A stretch of DNA of 64,000 nt from contig NZ_JACYFK010000002.1 in NCBI RefSeq assembly GCF_014855515.1, forward strand, positions 620,001 to 684,000, read 5' to 3'. The translations under genes were made by a program, and so were the position numbers. Shown here piece after piece: positions 52,366 to 61,101 of this stretch. Under the pieces are notes generated by a model, which did no database searches, was not told the DNA's origin, and was given only the letters and a program-made list of their open reading frames with translations. Position 1 is the stretch's first letter. Every line of letters begins with the position of its first letter. Source of the stretch: Euzebyella marina (GTDB lineage: Bacteria > Bacteroidota > Bacteroidia > Flavobacteriales > Flavobacteriaceae).

Positions 52366-53325
52366 CTATTTTGAACCGCGATAATACCCCTTATAAGGTA
52401 TTTCAATATTGTATTTTTTACGTGAGGCGTTATTTAGGTGAGGCTCGCGCAACCATGGGTTGTGGCGCTTTAAAATCTTATAGTTGATTTCATACTTCTG
52501 GGCAAAATCTGCAAAACTCAATACAGGCTCTTCAACTTCAACCTTGAAAGTAGGTACAGCCTTGTATAAATCTTTTTCTTCTACCAAGAAACCATATTTT
52601 TCGGGATGGCTCAAAATCTCTTTGATGGCCATAATTCGAAATACATAACGACCCGTTTCTTGACCAAGTAAAAGATCATAATAATCTTCTACTTGTTGAA
52701 TACCCAAATATTTACTGATGGCACCGGCTCCCGCGTTGTACGATGCGGCAGTCAACGTCCAGCTGCCGTATTTCTCATTATACTTTTTCAAGTAGGCACA
52801 AGCTACTTCTGTTGCCTTTTCAAGATGATAGCGCTCATCTACATTGCTGTTAATTTCAAGACCGTATTCCCTACCCGTAGCTTTCATAATCTGCCAAAAA
52901 CCGGTTGCGCCGGCCGGGGATACTACATTCTGTAATCCGCTCTCGGCAACAGCCAAATACTTAAAATCATCGGGCACCCCATTTTTGGCTAGAATAGGTT
53001 CGATAATAGGAAAATATTTATGGGCTCTTTTTATGAGAAGAAGGGCATTTGATTGCCAATACGTATTTACCAAAAATTCACGATCAATACGCTCCATTAT
53101 TTCAGGGTCGTCTTGAGGCACCATCTCTCCAGCAAAATTTAAATCTTCGGGAATATCAATAGAAGAGATTCTATAACTGTCGGCAACATTTTTTTCTACA
53201 TCATTTTCAGCTACATCCTGGACATCATCGGGCTGCTGCTCAACATTGCCCTGAACAGCAAAAATCAAGGTGCTAACCACAAAGAATACACCCAAAAGCA
53301 TCAAAATATTCTTTAAAATCTTCAT
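52366..53325 (-). CDS. Lytic transglycosylase, MltD-like, with LysM-type tail
   Basis: A 319-residue exported protein. The N-terminal anchor ('ILMLLGVFFVVSTLIFAVQG') is followed by the SLT domain: 'KYLAVAESGLQNVVSPAGAT' with catalytic Glu near 126, 'GFWQIMKATGREYGL', and 'AASYNAGAGAI'. The tail 'LSFADFAQKYEINYKILKRHNPW' is LysM-like and would bind peptidoglycan. It cleaves the MurNAc-GlcNAc bond, forming anhydro ends. It has a good promoter that overlaps the end of the upstream hydrolase gene. Confidence 0.92.
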   Translation of the reverse strand: MKILKNILMLLGVFFVVSTLIFAVQGNVEQQPDDVQDVAENDVEKNVADSYRISSIDIPEDLNFAGEMVPQDDPEIMERIDREFLVNTYWQSNALLLIKRAHKYFPIIEPILAKNGVPDDFKYLAVAESGLQNVVSPAGATGFWQIMKATGREYGLEINSNVDERYHLEKATEVACAYLKKYNEKYGSWTLTAASYNAGAGAISKYLGIQQVEDYYDLLLGQETGRYVFRIMAIKEILSHPEKYGFLVEEKDLYKAVPTFKVEVEEPVLSFADFAQKYEINYKILKRHNPWLREPHLNNASRKKYNIEIPYKGYYRGSK

Positions 53326-53346
53326 CTCTTTTTATTGATTGTTTAT

Positions 53347-53378
53347 CAAAGTTACTATTACAACTCGCTTATTGCAAA
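53347..53378 (-). promoter_or_regulatory. Consensus-like promoter of the lytic transglycosylase gene
   Basis: On the minus strand TTTG (53375-53378), 20 nt, then TAACTTTG (53347-53354). It overlaps the 3' end of the hydrolase gene and lies 22 nt before the ATG. Confidence 0.65.
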
Positions 53379-54031
53379 ATAATTGTGGGCAAGTGTTCAT
53401 TAAACCACCGCGCCCTGTGTATAATCATGGTATGGGTGCCATTTTTTACGGTTATACAGTCTTTTATATTCGAGATAGGGAAAACGGCATCCTTATCACC
53501 GTGAATATGCACCAAAGGTGCTGAAAAATTTCGTTCGCTCCAATTAACGATTTGCTCTAGAGACCAATTGATATACGATTTATCTCTAATGGATAGGTAT
53601 TCTTCGTACAACGACAGCCTTTTGTTGACTGTTTCGCCAAAAGCATACTTGGCGAGCACTTCAATATTGTTGACCAGACCGGTGGGCAATAACTTGTGCA
53701 TTCTTGTCTTTTTGGCCCATTTCATTCGTCTGGGCAATTCATGGGCTTTTTTAACCGTAGATATGACTATAACCTTTTTTACCGAAATATAACGAGCCAT
53801 TTCCTGCACCAACATTCCACCGAAAGAAACACCTATCAAAACAGGGTTTTCATGTTTGATGTTCAAGTTCATTTTTTGGGCATACGCTTTAATAGACATA
53901 CCCCTGTCAGGAACAAACCACTCTAACCAATGAACCTCAAACTGTTCTTTGGGAAGGTCGATATGTTTGAATATAGTTGGGTTGGCCGCCATGCCTGGCA
54001 TTAGATAAACATGTACCTTTTGATTAGACAT
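53369..54031 (-). CDS. Alpha/beta hydrolase fold protein
   Basis: A 220-residue protein. The start is set at the ATG at 54031 ('MSNQKVHVYLMPGMAANPTI'); an in-frame start at 54127 adds an unlikely basic extension. The nucleophile elbow is 'GVSFGGML' (Ser near 72), 'VHIHGDKDAVFP' holds the acid Asp, and the catalytic His lies in 'NGTHTMIIHRA'. The substrate is unknown; esterase or thioesterase action is likely. It is divergent from the small acetyltransferase gene. Confidence 0.87.
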   Translation of the reverse strand: MSNQKVHVYLMPGMAANPTIFKHIDLPKEQFEVHWLEWFVPDRGMSIKAYAQKMNLNIKHENPVLIGVSFGGMLVQEMARYISVKKVIVISTVKKAHELPRRMKWAKKTRMHKLLPTGLVNNIEVLAKYAFGETVNKRLSLYEEYLSIRDKSYINWSLEQIVNWSERNFSAPLVHIHGDKDAVFPISNIKDCITVKNGTHTMIIHRARWFNEHLPTIILQ

Positions 54032-54075
54032 AGGTATTAACCACCGAATTATTAGGAATTTAACAATTTTTTCAC

Positions 54076-54083
54076 TACTTTTG
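54076..54083 (+). promoter_or_regulatory. Candidate -7 element of the small acetyltransferase gene
   Basis: TACTTTTG matches TAnnTTTG, with the chosen ATG 114 nt downstream. The -33 region is poor. Confidence 0.45.
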
Positions 54084-54196
54084 TTGCGGACTTTTGGAAA
54101 ACTCCAACGTTTACGTAACAATGGCAAAAGTATAGAAAATTACGATTGGGGAACATCGTGATTTTTTTTCTGCTGCTACTACAAAAATCAAACTAT

Positions 54197-54490
54197 ATGA
54201 ATGAAGTAGAAATTAAAGACAATAGTTTCTTGCGTCAGTTCGAAACTAAGGTCAACGGTCACTTGGCCAAAATTGAGTACTCTTCGCAAGAGAGAAAAGT
54301 ATTCCTAACCAAATTGGTAATACCTGAAGAAATTACCAATGAAGGATTTAAAGAAGATTTCATAAAATCTGTTCTTCACCACATTCAGGAGCAAAACCAA
54401 AGAGTAGTTCCAACTAGCCCTCAAATAGCAGGATTCTTAAGAAAAAATAGGCAATATAAAGAGATGTTACCCGTAGGTATAAGAATCTAG
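54197..54490 (+). CDS. Small GNAT-like N-acetyltransferase (YjdJ/YidJ type)
   Basis: A 97-residue protein taken from the ATG at 54197; the upstream TTG at 54146 adds a hydrophobic stretch that is not part of the fold. The compact GCN5-related domain shows 'QFETKVNGHLAKIEYSSQER', 'LTKLVIPEEITNEGFKEDFI' and 'RVVPTSPQIAGFLRKNRQY', the mini-GNAT pattern that ends in the 'C/SP-(Y/F)' type loop. The substrate is unknown. A terminator follows. Confidence 0.82.
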   Translation: MNEVEIKDNSFLRQFETKVNGHLAKIEYSSQERKVFLTKLVIPEEITNEGFKEDFIKSVLHHIQEQNQRVVPTSPQIAGFLRKNRQYKEMLPVGIRI

Positions 54491-54518
54491 AAGACATTCT
54501 AAAGTTACCATTATTAAG

Positions 54519-54545
54519 AATCTCACTTTCAGTGGGATTTTTTTT
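54519..54545 (+). terminator. Terminator after the small acetyltransferase gene
   Basis: AATCTCACT pairs with AGTGGGATT around TTC, with one T-G pair, followed by eight T. Confidence 0.85.
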
Positions 54546-54564
54546 ATCCCTACCCTAGCTGACT

Positions 54565-55893
54565 TTAGGCGCTTATCAATTCTTTGACAAAATCGAAACG
54601 TACGAGGCCGCTTTCATCAATTTCAGTTAGCTTGACTTCGTGCAATGTATTGACCAAATTCGGATTCCAAGGGGCCATTACCTTCACATAATTCTCTGTA
54701 AAACCGTGAATGTAGCCTTCTTTGTTTTCCCCTTCAAAAAGCACTGTACGTTCTGTGCCCAATTGGCTCTCGTAAAAAGCCCTCCTTTTTTTTGCGGATA
54801 GGCCACGAAGCATTTTACTTCTTTTACTCCTTACCTTTTTAGGTACTACCCCATCCATTTCAGCTGCCGGGGTGTTCTGCCTCTCAGAATAGGTAAAGAC
54901 ATGTAAATAAGAAACATCCAAATCATTTAAGAAATGATAGGTTTCAAGAAAATGTTCATCTGTTTCACCTGGGAAGCCTACAATTACGTCAACTCCGATA
55001 CAGGCATCGGGCATTACCTGCTTAATCTTCTTGATCCGATCTACATAAAGTGCACTTAAATAGCGCCTTCTCATCAATTTAAGAATATCGTCACTACCGC
55101 TTTGTAAGGGTATGTGAAAATGAGGAACAAAAGAATCGCTCTGGGATACAAAATCGATTGTTTCATTCTTCAATAAATTAGGCTCTATAGATGAGATTCT
55201 TAAACGGTGAATTCCATCAACGGTATCTAATGCCTCTACTAGCTCTAGAAAGGTGTGTTCATGTTTTTTATTACCAAACTCTCCCTTGCCATAATCACCA
55301 ATGTTTACACCCGTTAAAACAATCTCTTTGATTCCCTGCTCAGAGATTTCGGCCGCATTTTTCAAAACATTTGAAAGAGTATCACTTCTTGAGATTCCCC
55401 TGGCCAATGGTATGGTACAGTAGGTACATTTATAATCACAGCCGTCTTGAACTTTCAAAAAAGCCCTTGTTCTATCACCTATGGCATAACTACCCACATA
55501 AAAATCGGCATCTTCAATTTCACAAGAATGAACCTCGCCAAAATCGTTTTTTGACAGGTCGTTGATGTAATCGGTAATCTTAAATTTTTCGGTCGCCCCC
55601 AAAACCAGATCAACACCATCTACAGCCGCTAATTCTTCAGGTTTTAATTGGGCATAGCAACCAATGGCCGCCACAAAAGCCTCGGGATTAGATTTTTGCG
55701 CCTGTTTCACGATTGTCTTAAATCGCTTATCGGCATTCTCGGTCACCGAACAAGTATTGATTACATACATATCGGCCTTTTCCGAAAAATCGACACGATC
55801 AAAACCTTCTTCTTGAAAGCCTCTGGCTATCGTAGATGTTTCAGAAAAGTTCAGTTTGCAACCGAGCGTATAAAATGCAACCTTCTTTTTCAT
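54565..55893 (-). CDS. mtaB: tRNA t6A37 methylthiotransferase MtaB
   Basis: A 442-residue radical-SAM enzyme that turns t6A37 into ms2t6A37 in tRNAs reading ANN codons. The N-terminal cluster cysteines lie in 'YTLGCKLNFSET', 'NTCSVTENAD' and 'AIGCYAQ'; the radical SAM motif is 'CDYKCTYC' (near 151); the C-terminus ends in a TRAM-like domain. I chose the ATG at 55893 because a -7 promoter element overlaps the upstream TTG at 55917. Confidence 0.93.
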   Translation of the reverse strand: MKKKVAFYTLGCKLNFSETSTIARGFQEEGFDRVDFSEKADMYVINTCSVTENADKRFKTIVKQAQKSNPEAFVAAIGCYAQLKPEELAAVDGVDLVLGATEKFKITDYINDLSKNDFGEVHSCEIEDADFYVGSYAIGDRTRAFLKVQDGCDYKCTYCTIPLARGISRSDTLSNVLKNAAEISEQGIKEIVLTGVNIGDYGKGEFGNKKHEHTFLELVEALDTVDGIHRLRISSIEPNLLKNETIDFVSQSDSFVPHFHIPLQSGSDDILKLMRRRYLSALYVDRIKKIKQVMPDACIGVDVIVGFPGETDEHFLETYHFLNDLDVSYLHVFTYSERQNTPAAEMDGVVPKKVRSKRSKMLRGLSAKKRRAFYESQLGTERTVLFEGENKEGYIHGFTENYVKVMAPWNPNLVNTLHEVKLTEIDESGLVRFDFVKELISA

Positions 55894-55914
55894 GAGGGTT
55901 TTTATTTTGGGGTG

Positions 55915-55922
55915 CAAATATA
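55915..55922 (-). promoter_or_regulatory. Candidate -7 element of mtaB
   Basis: The minus strand reads TATATTTG, 21 nt before the ATG at 55893. No -33 TTTG is at the expected distance. Confidence 0.55.
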
Positions 55923-56003
55923 CACAGAATTAATGGGCCGCCTTTTCAATGTAGTTGGCATCCTTAAAAATTCGATTTGCTGAAATTTACACCACAAATA
56001 CGG

Positions 56004-57179
56004 TTAGTAATTTCGCCATTTTTTGGTGAGTTCAAAAACATGTTCCAATATTTTGGCATCCAATTCTGTAAACTCGACATTTCTTCTGGCCATCATTACC
56101 TTAGCAGCCTCAAAAGCCTTTGAAGTTGCATAAGTAGAAAAGCCGGACGCCCCGCCCCAACTGAAACTAGGCACAAAATTTCTTGGAAACCCCGGCACGT
56201 AAATATTACAGTTGACCCCTATGACGGTGCCTGTATTGAACATCGTGTTAATGGCGGTTTTGCTATGATCCCCCATCATTAGTCCGCAAAATTGCAAGCC
56301 TGTTTGCTCAAATTTCTCGGTAGCATAATTCCACAACCGAACTTTGGCATAATTGTTCTTGAGGTTAGAATTATTCGAGTCAGCACCAATATTACACCAC
56401 TCACCTAAGACAGCATTACCCAAATAGCCTTCGTGCCCTTTACTTGAATAACCAAAAATTACCGAGTTACTGATTTCACCACAAACCTTGCCATATGGCC
56501 CAACGGTTGTGGCACCATAAATTTTAGCTCCCATCTTAACTACGGCATTATGACCAAGTGCAAATGCGCCCCGAATTAGGTTTCCTTCCCAAACCTCAGA
56601 GTCCTTTCCCAAGTAGATTGGCCCATCGGTCGCGTTTAAAATACTGTGCTCAACTTTTGCCCCTTCTTCGGCAAAAATACGCTCAGGATGAATCAGCGTA
56701 TTCGTATTTGATATGGGTGCACTCTCTCGACCTTCGGTCAGCAAATCAAAATCTTCTTGAATGGCCTCGGCATTTTTCGAGAAGATATCCCAAGTATTGA
56801 TTACCCTGAGCACATCACCATCATAGTCGATGGCCGTATAATCTTCAAAATCAACTTCTTCTTGCGTGTCTTTGGTATAAAAAGCAATGACCTCTTCCCC
56901 CTGAAAAATGGCTTCACCTTCAGAAAGGCCCTTTACCAGTTCAACCAGCTCACTATTTGGCAAAAAAGAAGCATTGATTAAAACATTTTCTTCCATTTCG
57001 ACCATGGGGTATTTTTCGGAGAGATAATCTTCGGTAATGGTCGTAGTAGTATAACCTAGGTAGGTTTCCCACTTTTCACGTATGGTAAGAATGCCTATTC
57101 TGATATCGGCTACCGGCCTTGTAAAAGTAAAGGGCAATAGGTTTTCACGAACAGTACCATCAAAAAGTATGTAGTTCAT
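56004..57179 (-). CDS. GlmU family protein (nucleotidyltransferase-like with left-handed beta-helix)
   Basis: A 391-residue protein. The N-terminus ('NYILFDGTVRENLLPFTFTR') is a degenerate nucleotidyltransferase-like domain, and the C-terminal half is a left-handed beta-helix of hexapeptide repeats ('GNLIRGAFALGHNAVVKMG', 'GAKIYGATTVGPYGKVCGE', 'GEWCNIGADSNNSNLKNNY'), ending near 'NFVPSFSWGGASGF'. It is not true GlmU; the family acts probably as a sugar-nucleotide or acyl transferase. Function open. Confidence 0.85.
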   Translation of the reverse strand: MNYILFDGTVRENLLPFTFTRPVADIRIGILTIREKWETYLGYTTTTITEDYLSEKYPMVEMEENVLINASFLPNSELVELVKGLSEGEAIFQGEEVIAFYTKDTQEEVDFEDYTAIDYDGDVLRVINTWDIFSKNAEAIQEDFDLLTEGRESAPISNTNTLIHPERIFAEEGAKVEHSILNATDGPIYLGKDSEVWEGNLIRGAFALGHNAVVKMGAKIYGATTVGPYGKVCGEISNSVIFGYSSKGHEGYLGNAVLGEWCNIGADSNNSNLKNNYAKVRLWNYATEKFEQTGLQFCGLMMGDHSKTAINTMFNTGTVIGVNCNIYVPGFPRNFVPSFSWGGASGFSTYATSKAFEAAKVMMARRNVEFTELDAKILEHVFELTKKWRNY

Positions 57180-57301
57180 CGGTAAGCTATTTTCCGTAAA
57201 ATTAAGTAATCTAATTACGGATGCCTTTTTAATTTATTGTTAGATTTTAAAATTAATTGCATGCGAGTGCTTCCGTGCTGCTACCCACTCTAGTAATACA
57301 C

Positions 57302-57331
57302 AAAAAAACGCCCCCTTAAAAAAGGAGGCGT
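57302..57331 (-). terminator. Terminator of the L31 gene
   Basis: On the minus strand ACGCCTCCTT pairs with AAGGGGGCGT, with one mismatch, and is followed by seven T. Confidence 0.9.
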
Positions 57332-57353
57332 CTCTACCAAGCAATGTGCTTGA

Positions 57354-57635
57354 TTATTTCTTATCAGAATCTGCCTTTGCTGGCTTCTTCTTAAATTTTT
57401 CGTACTTGCTCTTGAACTTATCGATACGTCCGGCAGTATCCAAGAATTTGGCTTTACCAGTATAGAACGGGTGAGAAGTTCTAGAAATTTCCAATTTTAC
57501 CAAAGGGTATTCAACGCCATCAACCTCAATAGTCTCTTTGGTATCAGCGGTAGATTTGGTCAAGAATACATCGTCGTTCGACATATCTTTAAAGGCCACC
57601 AACCTATAATTTTCTGGGTGTATGTCTTTTTTCAT
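57354..57635 (-). CDS. rpmE2: 50S ribosomal protein L31 type B
   Basis: A 93-residue ribosomal protein beginning '[20 protein letters not shown]', with '[20 protein letters not shown]' typical of L31. It lacks the zinc-binding CxxC pair of the type A form, so it is the zinc-independent type. The C-terminal extension is Lys-rich. It has a consensus promoter upstream and a strong terminator downstream, so it is a single-gene unit. Confidence 0.95.
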   Translation of the reverse strand: MKKDIHPENYRLVAFKDMSNDDVFLTKSTADTKETIEVDGVEYPLVKLEISRTSHPFYTGKAKFLDTAGRIDKFKSKYEKFKKKPAKADSDKK

Positions 57636-57685
57636 CTTTATAAAATTTTACGCACCCATTCCGACAGGCACTCATTTTAAGGCTG

Positions 57686-57715
57686 CAAATTTAGTTATTT
57701 TTATTTACCCGACAA
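57686..57715 (-). promoter_or_regulatory. Consensus promoter of the L31 gene
   Basis: On the minus strand TTG (57713-57715), exactly 19 nt, then TAAATTTG (57686-57693). The architecture equals that of the rpmH promoter. The leader would be about 45 nt. Confidence 0.8.
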
Positions 57716-57820
57716 GTACTCAATTTAAAAAAGAGTAAGAAAATATTTTATATTTAGGCGTAACAAACAACATCACAATACAACTTATTATCTATAACAA
57801 CTTAAAAACAAAATTAAATC

Positions 57821-58342
57821 ATGGAAGAAAATCAACCAACTACAGGCAAGTATTCACTTAATTTTGGTGCCTTGGCCGGTGGTATCGGAATCGTCTTTGG
57901 CATTATGCTCTACACGATGGATATGCACTATGAAAGAGGTTTGGCAGTTCAAGCTACCCAAATCGCTATCTTGGCGGCCGTTATTGCACTTGGCATTTTT
58001 CAGTTTAAAAAAGCCAATCTCGGCTTTTTAAGTTTATCCGAGGCGTTAAAACTTGGTGCCGGTATTGCCCTAATTTCAGGTATAATAGGCTTAATTTACT
58101 TTTTTGTCTTCTCTAATTATGTTGAGCCCGATTTTATGGATAATATGTACGAAATAGGCAAACAACAGGCTATGGAGAACAACCCCGAGCTTACCGAAGA
58201 GCAAATCGACCAAGGTATTGAAATGCAAAAAAGTTTTGCATGGATTTCTTATCCGGTTATCTTGATCCTAAATGTCATCATTGGCTTGGTGGTCGGTCTT
58301 ATTGCCGGATTAATTCTTAAAAAACAAAAACCTGCGTATTGA
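57821..58342 (+). CDS. DUF4199 family membrane protein
   Basis: A 173-residue protein with four membrane segments: 'LAGGIGIVFGIMLYTMDM', 'ATQIAILAAVIALGIFQF', 'ALISGIIGLIYFFVFSNY' and 'VILILNVIIGLVVGLIAGLIL'. The start 'TGKYSLNFGALAGGIGIVFG' and the central acidic helix ('MENNPELTEEQIDQGIEMQK') fit DUF4199. The function is unknown. It precedes the glycosyltransferase by 41 nt, but a -7 element lies between them, so they may be separate units. Confidence 0.85.
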   Translation: MEENQPTTGKYSLNFGALAGGIGIVFGIMLYTMDMHYERGLAVQATQIAILAAVIALGIFQFKKANLGFLSLSEALKLGAGIALISGIIGLIYFFVFSNYVEPDFMDNMYEIGKQQAMENNPELTEEQIDQGIEMQKSFAWISYPVILILNVIIGLVVGLIAGLILKKQKPAY

Positions 58343-58353
58343 TTGCAAAATTG

Positions 58354-58361
58354 TATTTTTG
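58354..58361 (+). promoter_or_regulatory. Candidate -7 element of the glycosyltransferase operon
   Basis: TATTTTTG matches TAnnTTTG, 23 nt before the ATG of the glycosyltransferase gene. The -33 element is not clear. Confidence 0.5.
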
Positions 58362-58383
58362 GGCAGACCTATAGAATAATTGA

Positions 58384-59358
58384 ATGGATCTGTCCATAAT
58401 TATCCCTCTTCTAAACGAGGAGGAATCATTAAAAGAACTTCACGATTGGATTGTTAAAGTAATGCGGTCTAATGGATATGTATATGAAATCATATTCATT
58501 GATGATGGAAGTTCAGATGGTTCATGGAACCTAATTCAACAACTTACCCGCGAAAACATTCATGTAAAGGGTGTTCGATTTGTCAAAAATTTTGGTAAAT
58601 CGCAGGCCCTTCATGCCGGTTTCAAAGCTGCCAAAGGTAAGGTGGTCATTACTATGGATGCCGATTTACAGGACAATCCTGAAGAGATACCCGAACTTTA
58701 TGATTTGATTAAAAATGAGGGCTACCATTTGGTTTCTGGTTGGAAGAAAAAAAGATACGACTCCCTCCTATCAAAGAACCTGCCTTCAAAACTTTTCAAC
58801 TGGGCTGCCCGAAAAACTTCGGGTGTACAATTGAACGATTTCAATTGCGGCTTAAAAGCTTTTGATCAGAAAGTTATTAAGAACATTGAAGTCTCCGGTG
58901 AAATGCACCGTTACATTCCTGTATTGGCAAAAAATGCGGGTTATAGTCATATCGGTGAAAAAGTCGTTAAACACCAGGCGCGAAAATACGGCAAGACCAA
59001 ATTTGGTATAGAGCGTTTTATTAATGGTTTTCTGGATCTGCTTACCATTTGGTTCGTATCTAAATTCGGCAGACAGCCCATGCACCTTTTTGGGGCTCTC
59101 GGGGTACTTATGTTTATCATAGGCTTTGGTTTTGCCCTTTATTTAGGTGTTGACAAACTTTTTATAAATACCAGAGGAAGGCTTATTACAGATAGGCCTC
59201 AATTTTTCATTGCATTGACCGCAATGGTAATGGGAACCCAATTGTTTTTAGCGGGTTTTCTGGGCGAAATATTGATAAGATCAAGAAAAAATGAAGCCCG
59301 TTATACGGTTTCCGAAGAAATTAATTTAACACCTGCTGAAAAGCAATATTCTTCTTAA
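58384..59358 (+). CDS. Glycosyltransferase family 2, polyprenyl-phosphate type (GtrB/DPM-like)
   Basis: A 324-residue enzyme. The GT-A domain has 'SIIIPLLNEEESLKELHDWI', 'FIDDGSSDGSW' and the metal-binding 'TMDADLQDNPEEIPELYDL'. 'FNCGLKAF' and 'RYIPVLAKNAGYSHIGE' follow, then two C-terminal membrane helices ('LGVLMFIIGFGFALYLGV', 'IALTAMVMGTQLFLAGFLG'). It likely loads a sugar on a polyprenyl phosphate. It heads a run with the phosphosugar mutase and ABC exporter, which suggests envelope glycan work. Confidence 0.9.
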   Translation: MDLSIIIPLLNEEESLKELHDWIVKVMRSNGYVYEIIFIDDGSSDGSWNLIQQLTRENIHVKGVRFVKNFGKSQALHAGFKAAKGKVVITMDADLQDNPEEIPELYDLIKNEGYHLVSGWKKKRYDSLLSKNLPSKLFNWAARKTSGVQLNDFNCGLKAFDQKVIKNIEVSGEMHRYIPVLAKNAGYSHIGEKVVKHQARKYGKTKFGIERFINGFLDLLTIWFVSKFGRQPMHLFGALGVLMFIIGFGFALYLGVDKLFINTRGRLITDRPQFFIALTAMVMGTQLFLAGFLGEILIRSRKNEARYTVSEEINLTPAEKQYSS

Positions 59359-59391
59359 ATTTAAGTACAAAAAATACGAATACTATATACT

Positions 59392-61101
59392 ATGGATGCC
59401 ATTTTGAACACCGCTAAAAGCTGGTTGACCGATTTTTTCGATCCGGCCGTTAAAAAAGAAATACAAGACCTTATCGCCAACGATACCGAAGAACTTAAAG
59501 ACAGGTTCTACAAGAATATGGAATTCGGAACAGGCGGAATGCGTGGTGTTATGGGCGTTGGCACGAATAGAATCAACAAATACACCTTGGGTAAAAGTAC
59601 GCAAGGCCTTAGCAATTATTTGAAAAAAGTCTATGATGGCGAAAATATTAAGGTAGTTATCGCATTTGATTGTAGAAACAATAGCGACACCTTGGCCAGA
59701 ACGGTCGCCGAAGTTCTTTCTGCGAACGGAATCAATGTTTATCTTTTCTCAAGCCTTCGTACCACACCTGAGCTTTCATTTGCCGTAAGACATCTTAAAT
59801 GTCATGCTGGTATCGTATTGACAGCATCACACAATCCGCCTGAATACAATGGATACAAGGTTTACTGGACTGATGGCGGACAAATAGTACCTCCGCAGGA
59901 TGGTGAAATCATATCCGAAATTAATGCCTTGGCTTATGAAGATATCAATTTTGACGCGAACGAATCTTTGATCAAATTAATTGACAAAGAAGTTGACGAA
60001 GCATTTTTTGAAGCCTCGGTAGCTAATGGTAATTTTGATGCAAAGGGAAAGGATAATTTTAAAATAGTCTTTACCTCGTTACACGGAACTTCCATAACCG
60101 CCATACCTGAGGTGCTTGAACGAGCGGGATACAAGAATGTTACTATCATTGAAGAGCAAGCGGTGCCGAACGGCAATTTCCCCACTGTTAAATCACCTAA
60201 CCCCGAAGAAAGCGAGGCCCTATCGATGGCCATTAAAAAGGCGGAAGAAATAGGTGCAGACATGGTCGTAGGTACAGACCCTGACAGTGATCGTTTGGGT
60301 ATTGTAGTTCGTAACCTTGATGGTCAAATGGAAATTGTAAACGGTAACCAGGCTATGGTTCTTATGACCAAATTTCTGTTGGAACAGCAGAAAGAAAAAG
60401 GTTTCAAGGGTAATGAATTTGTAGCAACTACCATTGTCTCTACCCCAATGATGGAAAAAATGGCAAATGCCTACGGCGTTGAGTTCAAAACTGCATTGAC
60501 CGGATTTAAATGGATAGGAAAGATGATTAAAGATTTTCCTGAATCTCATTTTGTCGGTGGCGGCGAAGAAAGCTATGGCTATATGGTGGGTGATTTCGTG
60601 AGAGATAAAGATGCCGTTACTTCTACTCTATTGGCCTGTGAAATTGCTTCTCAAGCAAAAGCGAACGGGAGCTCTTTCTACAAAGATTTGATTCAATGTT
60701 ATGTTGATTACGGTTTTTATAAAGAGAAACTTATCTCCATCACCAAAAAGGGAATGAGCGGTGCCGAAGAAATCAAGCAAATGCTAAAAGATTTCAAAGA
60801 AAATCCTGTTTCTACAGTGGCCGGTTCAAAAGTTGTATGGATCGAAGATTATAATACATCGATAGCGAAAAATGTAATCACCGGCGAAGAAAAAGCCATT
60901 GACATTCCCAAATCGAATGTATTGATTTACGAAACGGAAGATGGTACTCGAATCGCTGCCAGACCTAGCGGAACAGAACCAAAGGTAAAGTTTTACATTA
61001 GCACCAACGGTAAATTAGAAAAGGCTGAAGATTACAAAAAGGTCTCTGCAGAGCTAGATGAGAAAATAAATACCATCTTGGGCGAACTTAACCTCGGTTA
61101 A
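59392..61101 (+). CDS. Phospho-sugar mutase (phosphoglucomutase/phosphomannomutase)
   Basis: A 569-residue alpha-D-phosphohexomutase. The active-site Ser lies in 'TASHNPPEYNGYKVYW' (near 145), the metal loop is 'GTDPDSDRLG', the sugar-binding loop 'GGGEESYG' and the phosphate loop 'RPSGTEPKVKFY'. The length agrees with PgcA/PGM2-like enzymes. It interconverts glucose or mannose 1- and 6-phosphates, feeding nucleotide sugars. Its stop overlaps the ABC transporter start by 1 nt (TAATG). Confidence 0.95.
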   Translation: MDAILNTAKSWLTDFFDPAVKKEIQDLIANDTEELKDRFYKNMEFGTGGMRGVMGVGTNRINKYTLGKSTQGLSNYLKKVYDGENIKVVIAFDCRNNSDTLARTVAEVLSANGINVYLFSSLRTTPELSFAVRHLKCHAGIVLTASHNPPEYNGYKVYWTDGGQIVPPQDGEIISEINALAYEDINFDANESLIKLIDKEVDEAFFEASVANGNFDAKGKDNFKIVFTSLHGTSITAIPEVLERAGYKNVTIIEEQAVPNGNFPTVKSPNPEESEALSMAIKKAEEIGADMVVGTDPDSDRLGIVVRNLDGQMEIVNGNQAMVLMTKFLLEQQKEKGFKGNEFVATTIVSTPMMEKMANAYGVEFKTALTGFKWIGKMIKDFPESHFVGGGEESYGYMVGDFVRDKDAVTSTLLACEIASQAKANGSSFYKDLIQCYVDYGFYKEKLISITKKGMSGAEEIKQMLKDFKENPVSTVAGSKVVWIEDYNTSIAKNVITGEEKAIDIPKSNVLIYETEDGTRIAARPSGTEPKVKFYISTNGKLEKAEDYKKVSAELDEKINTILGELNLG

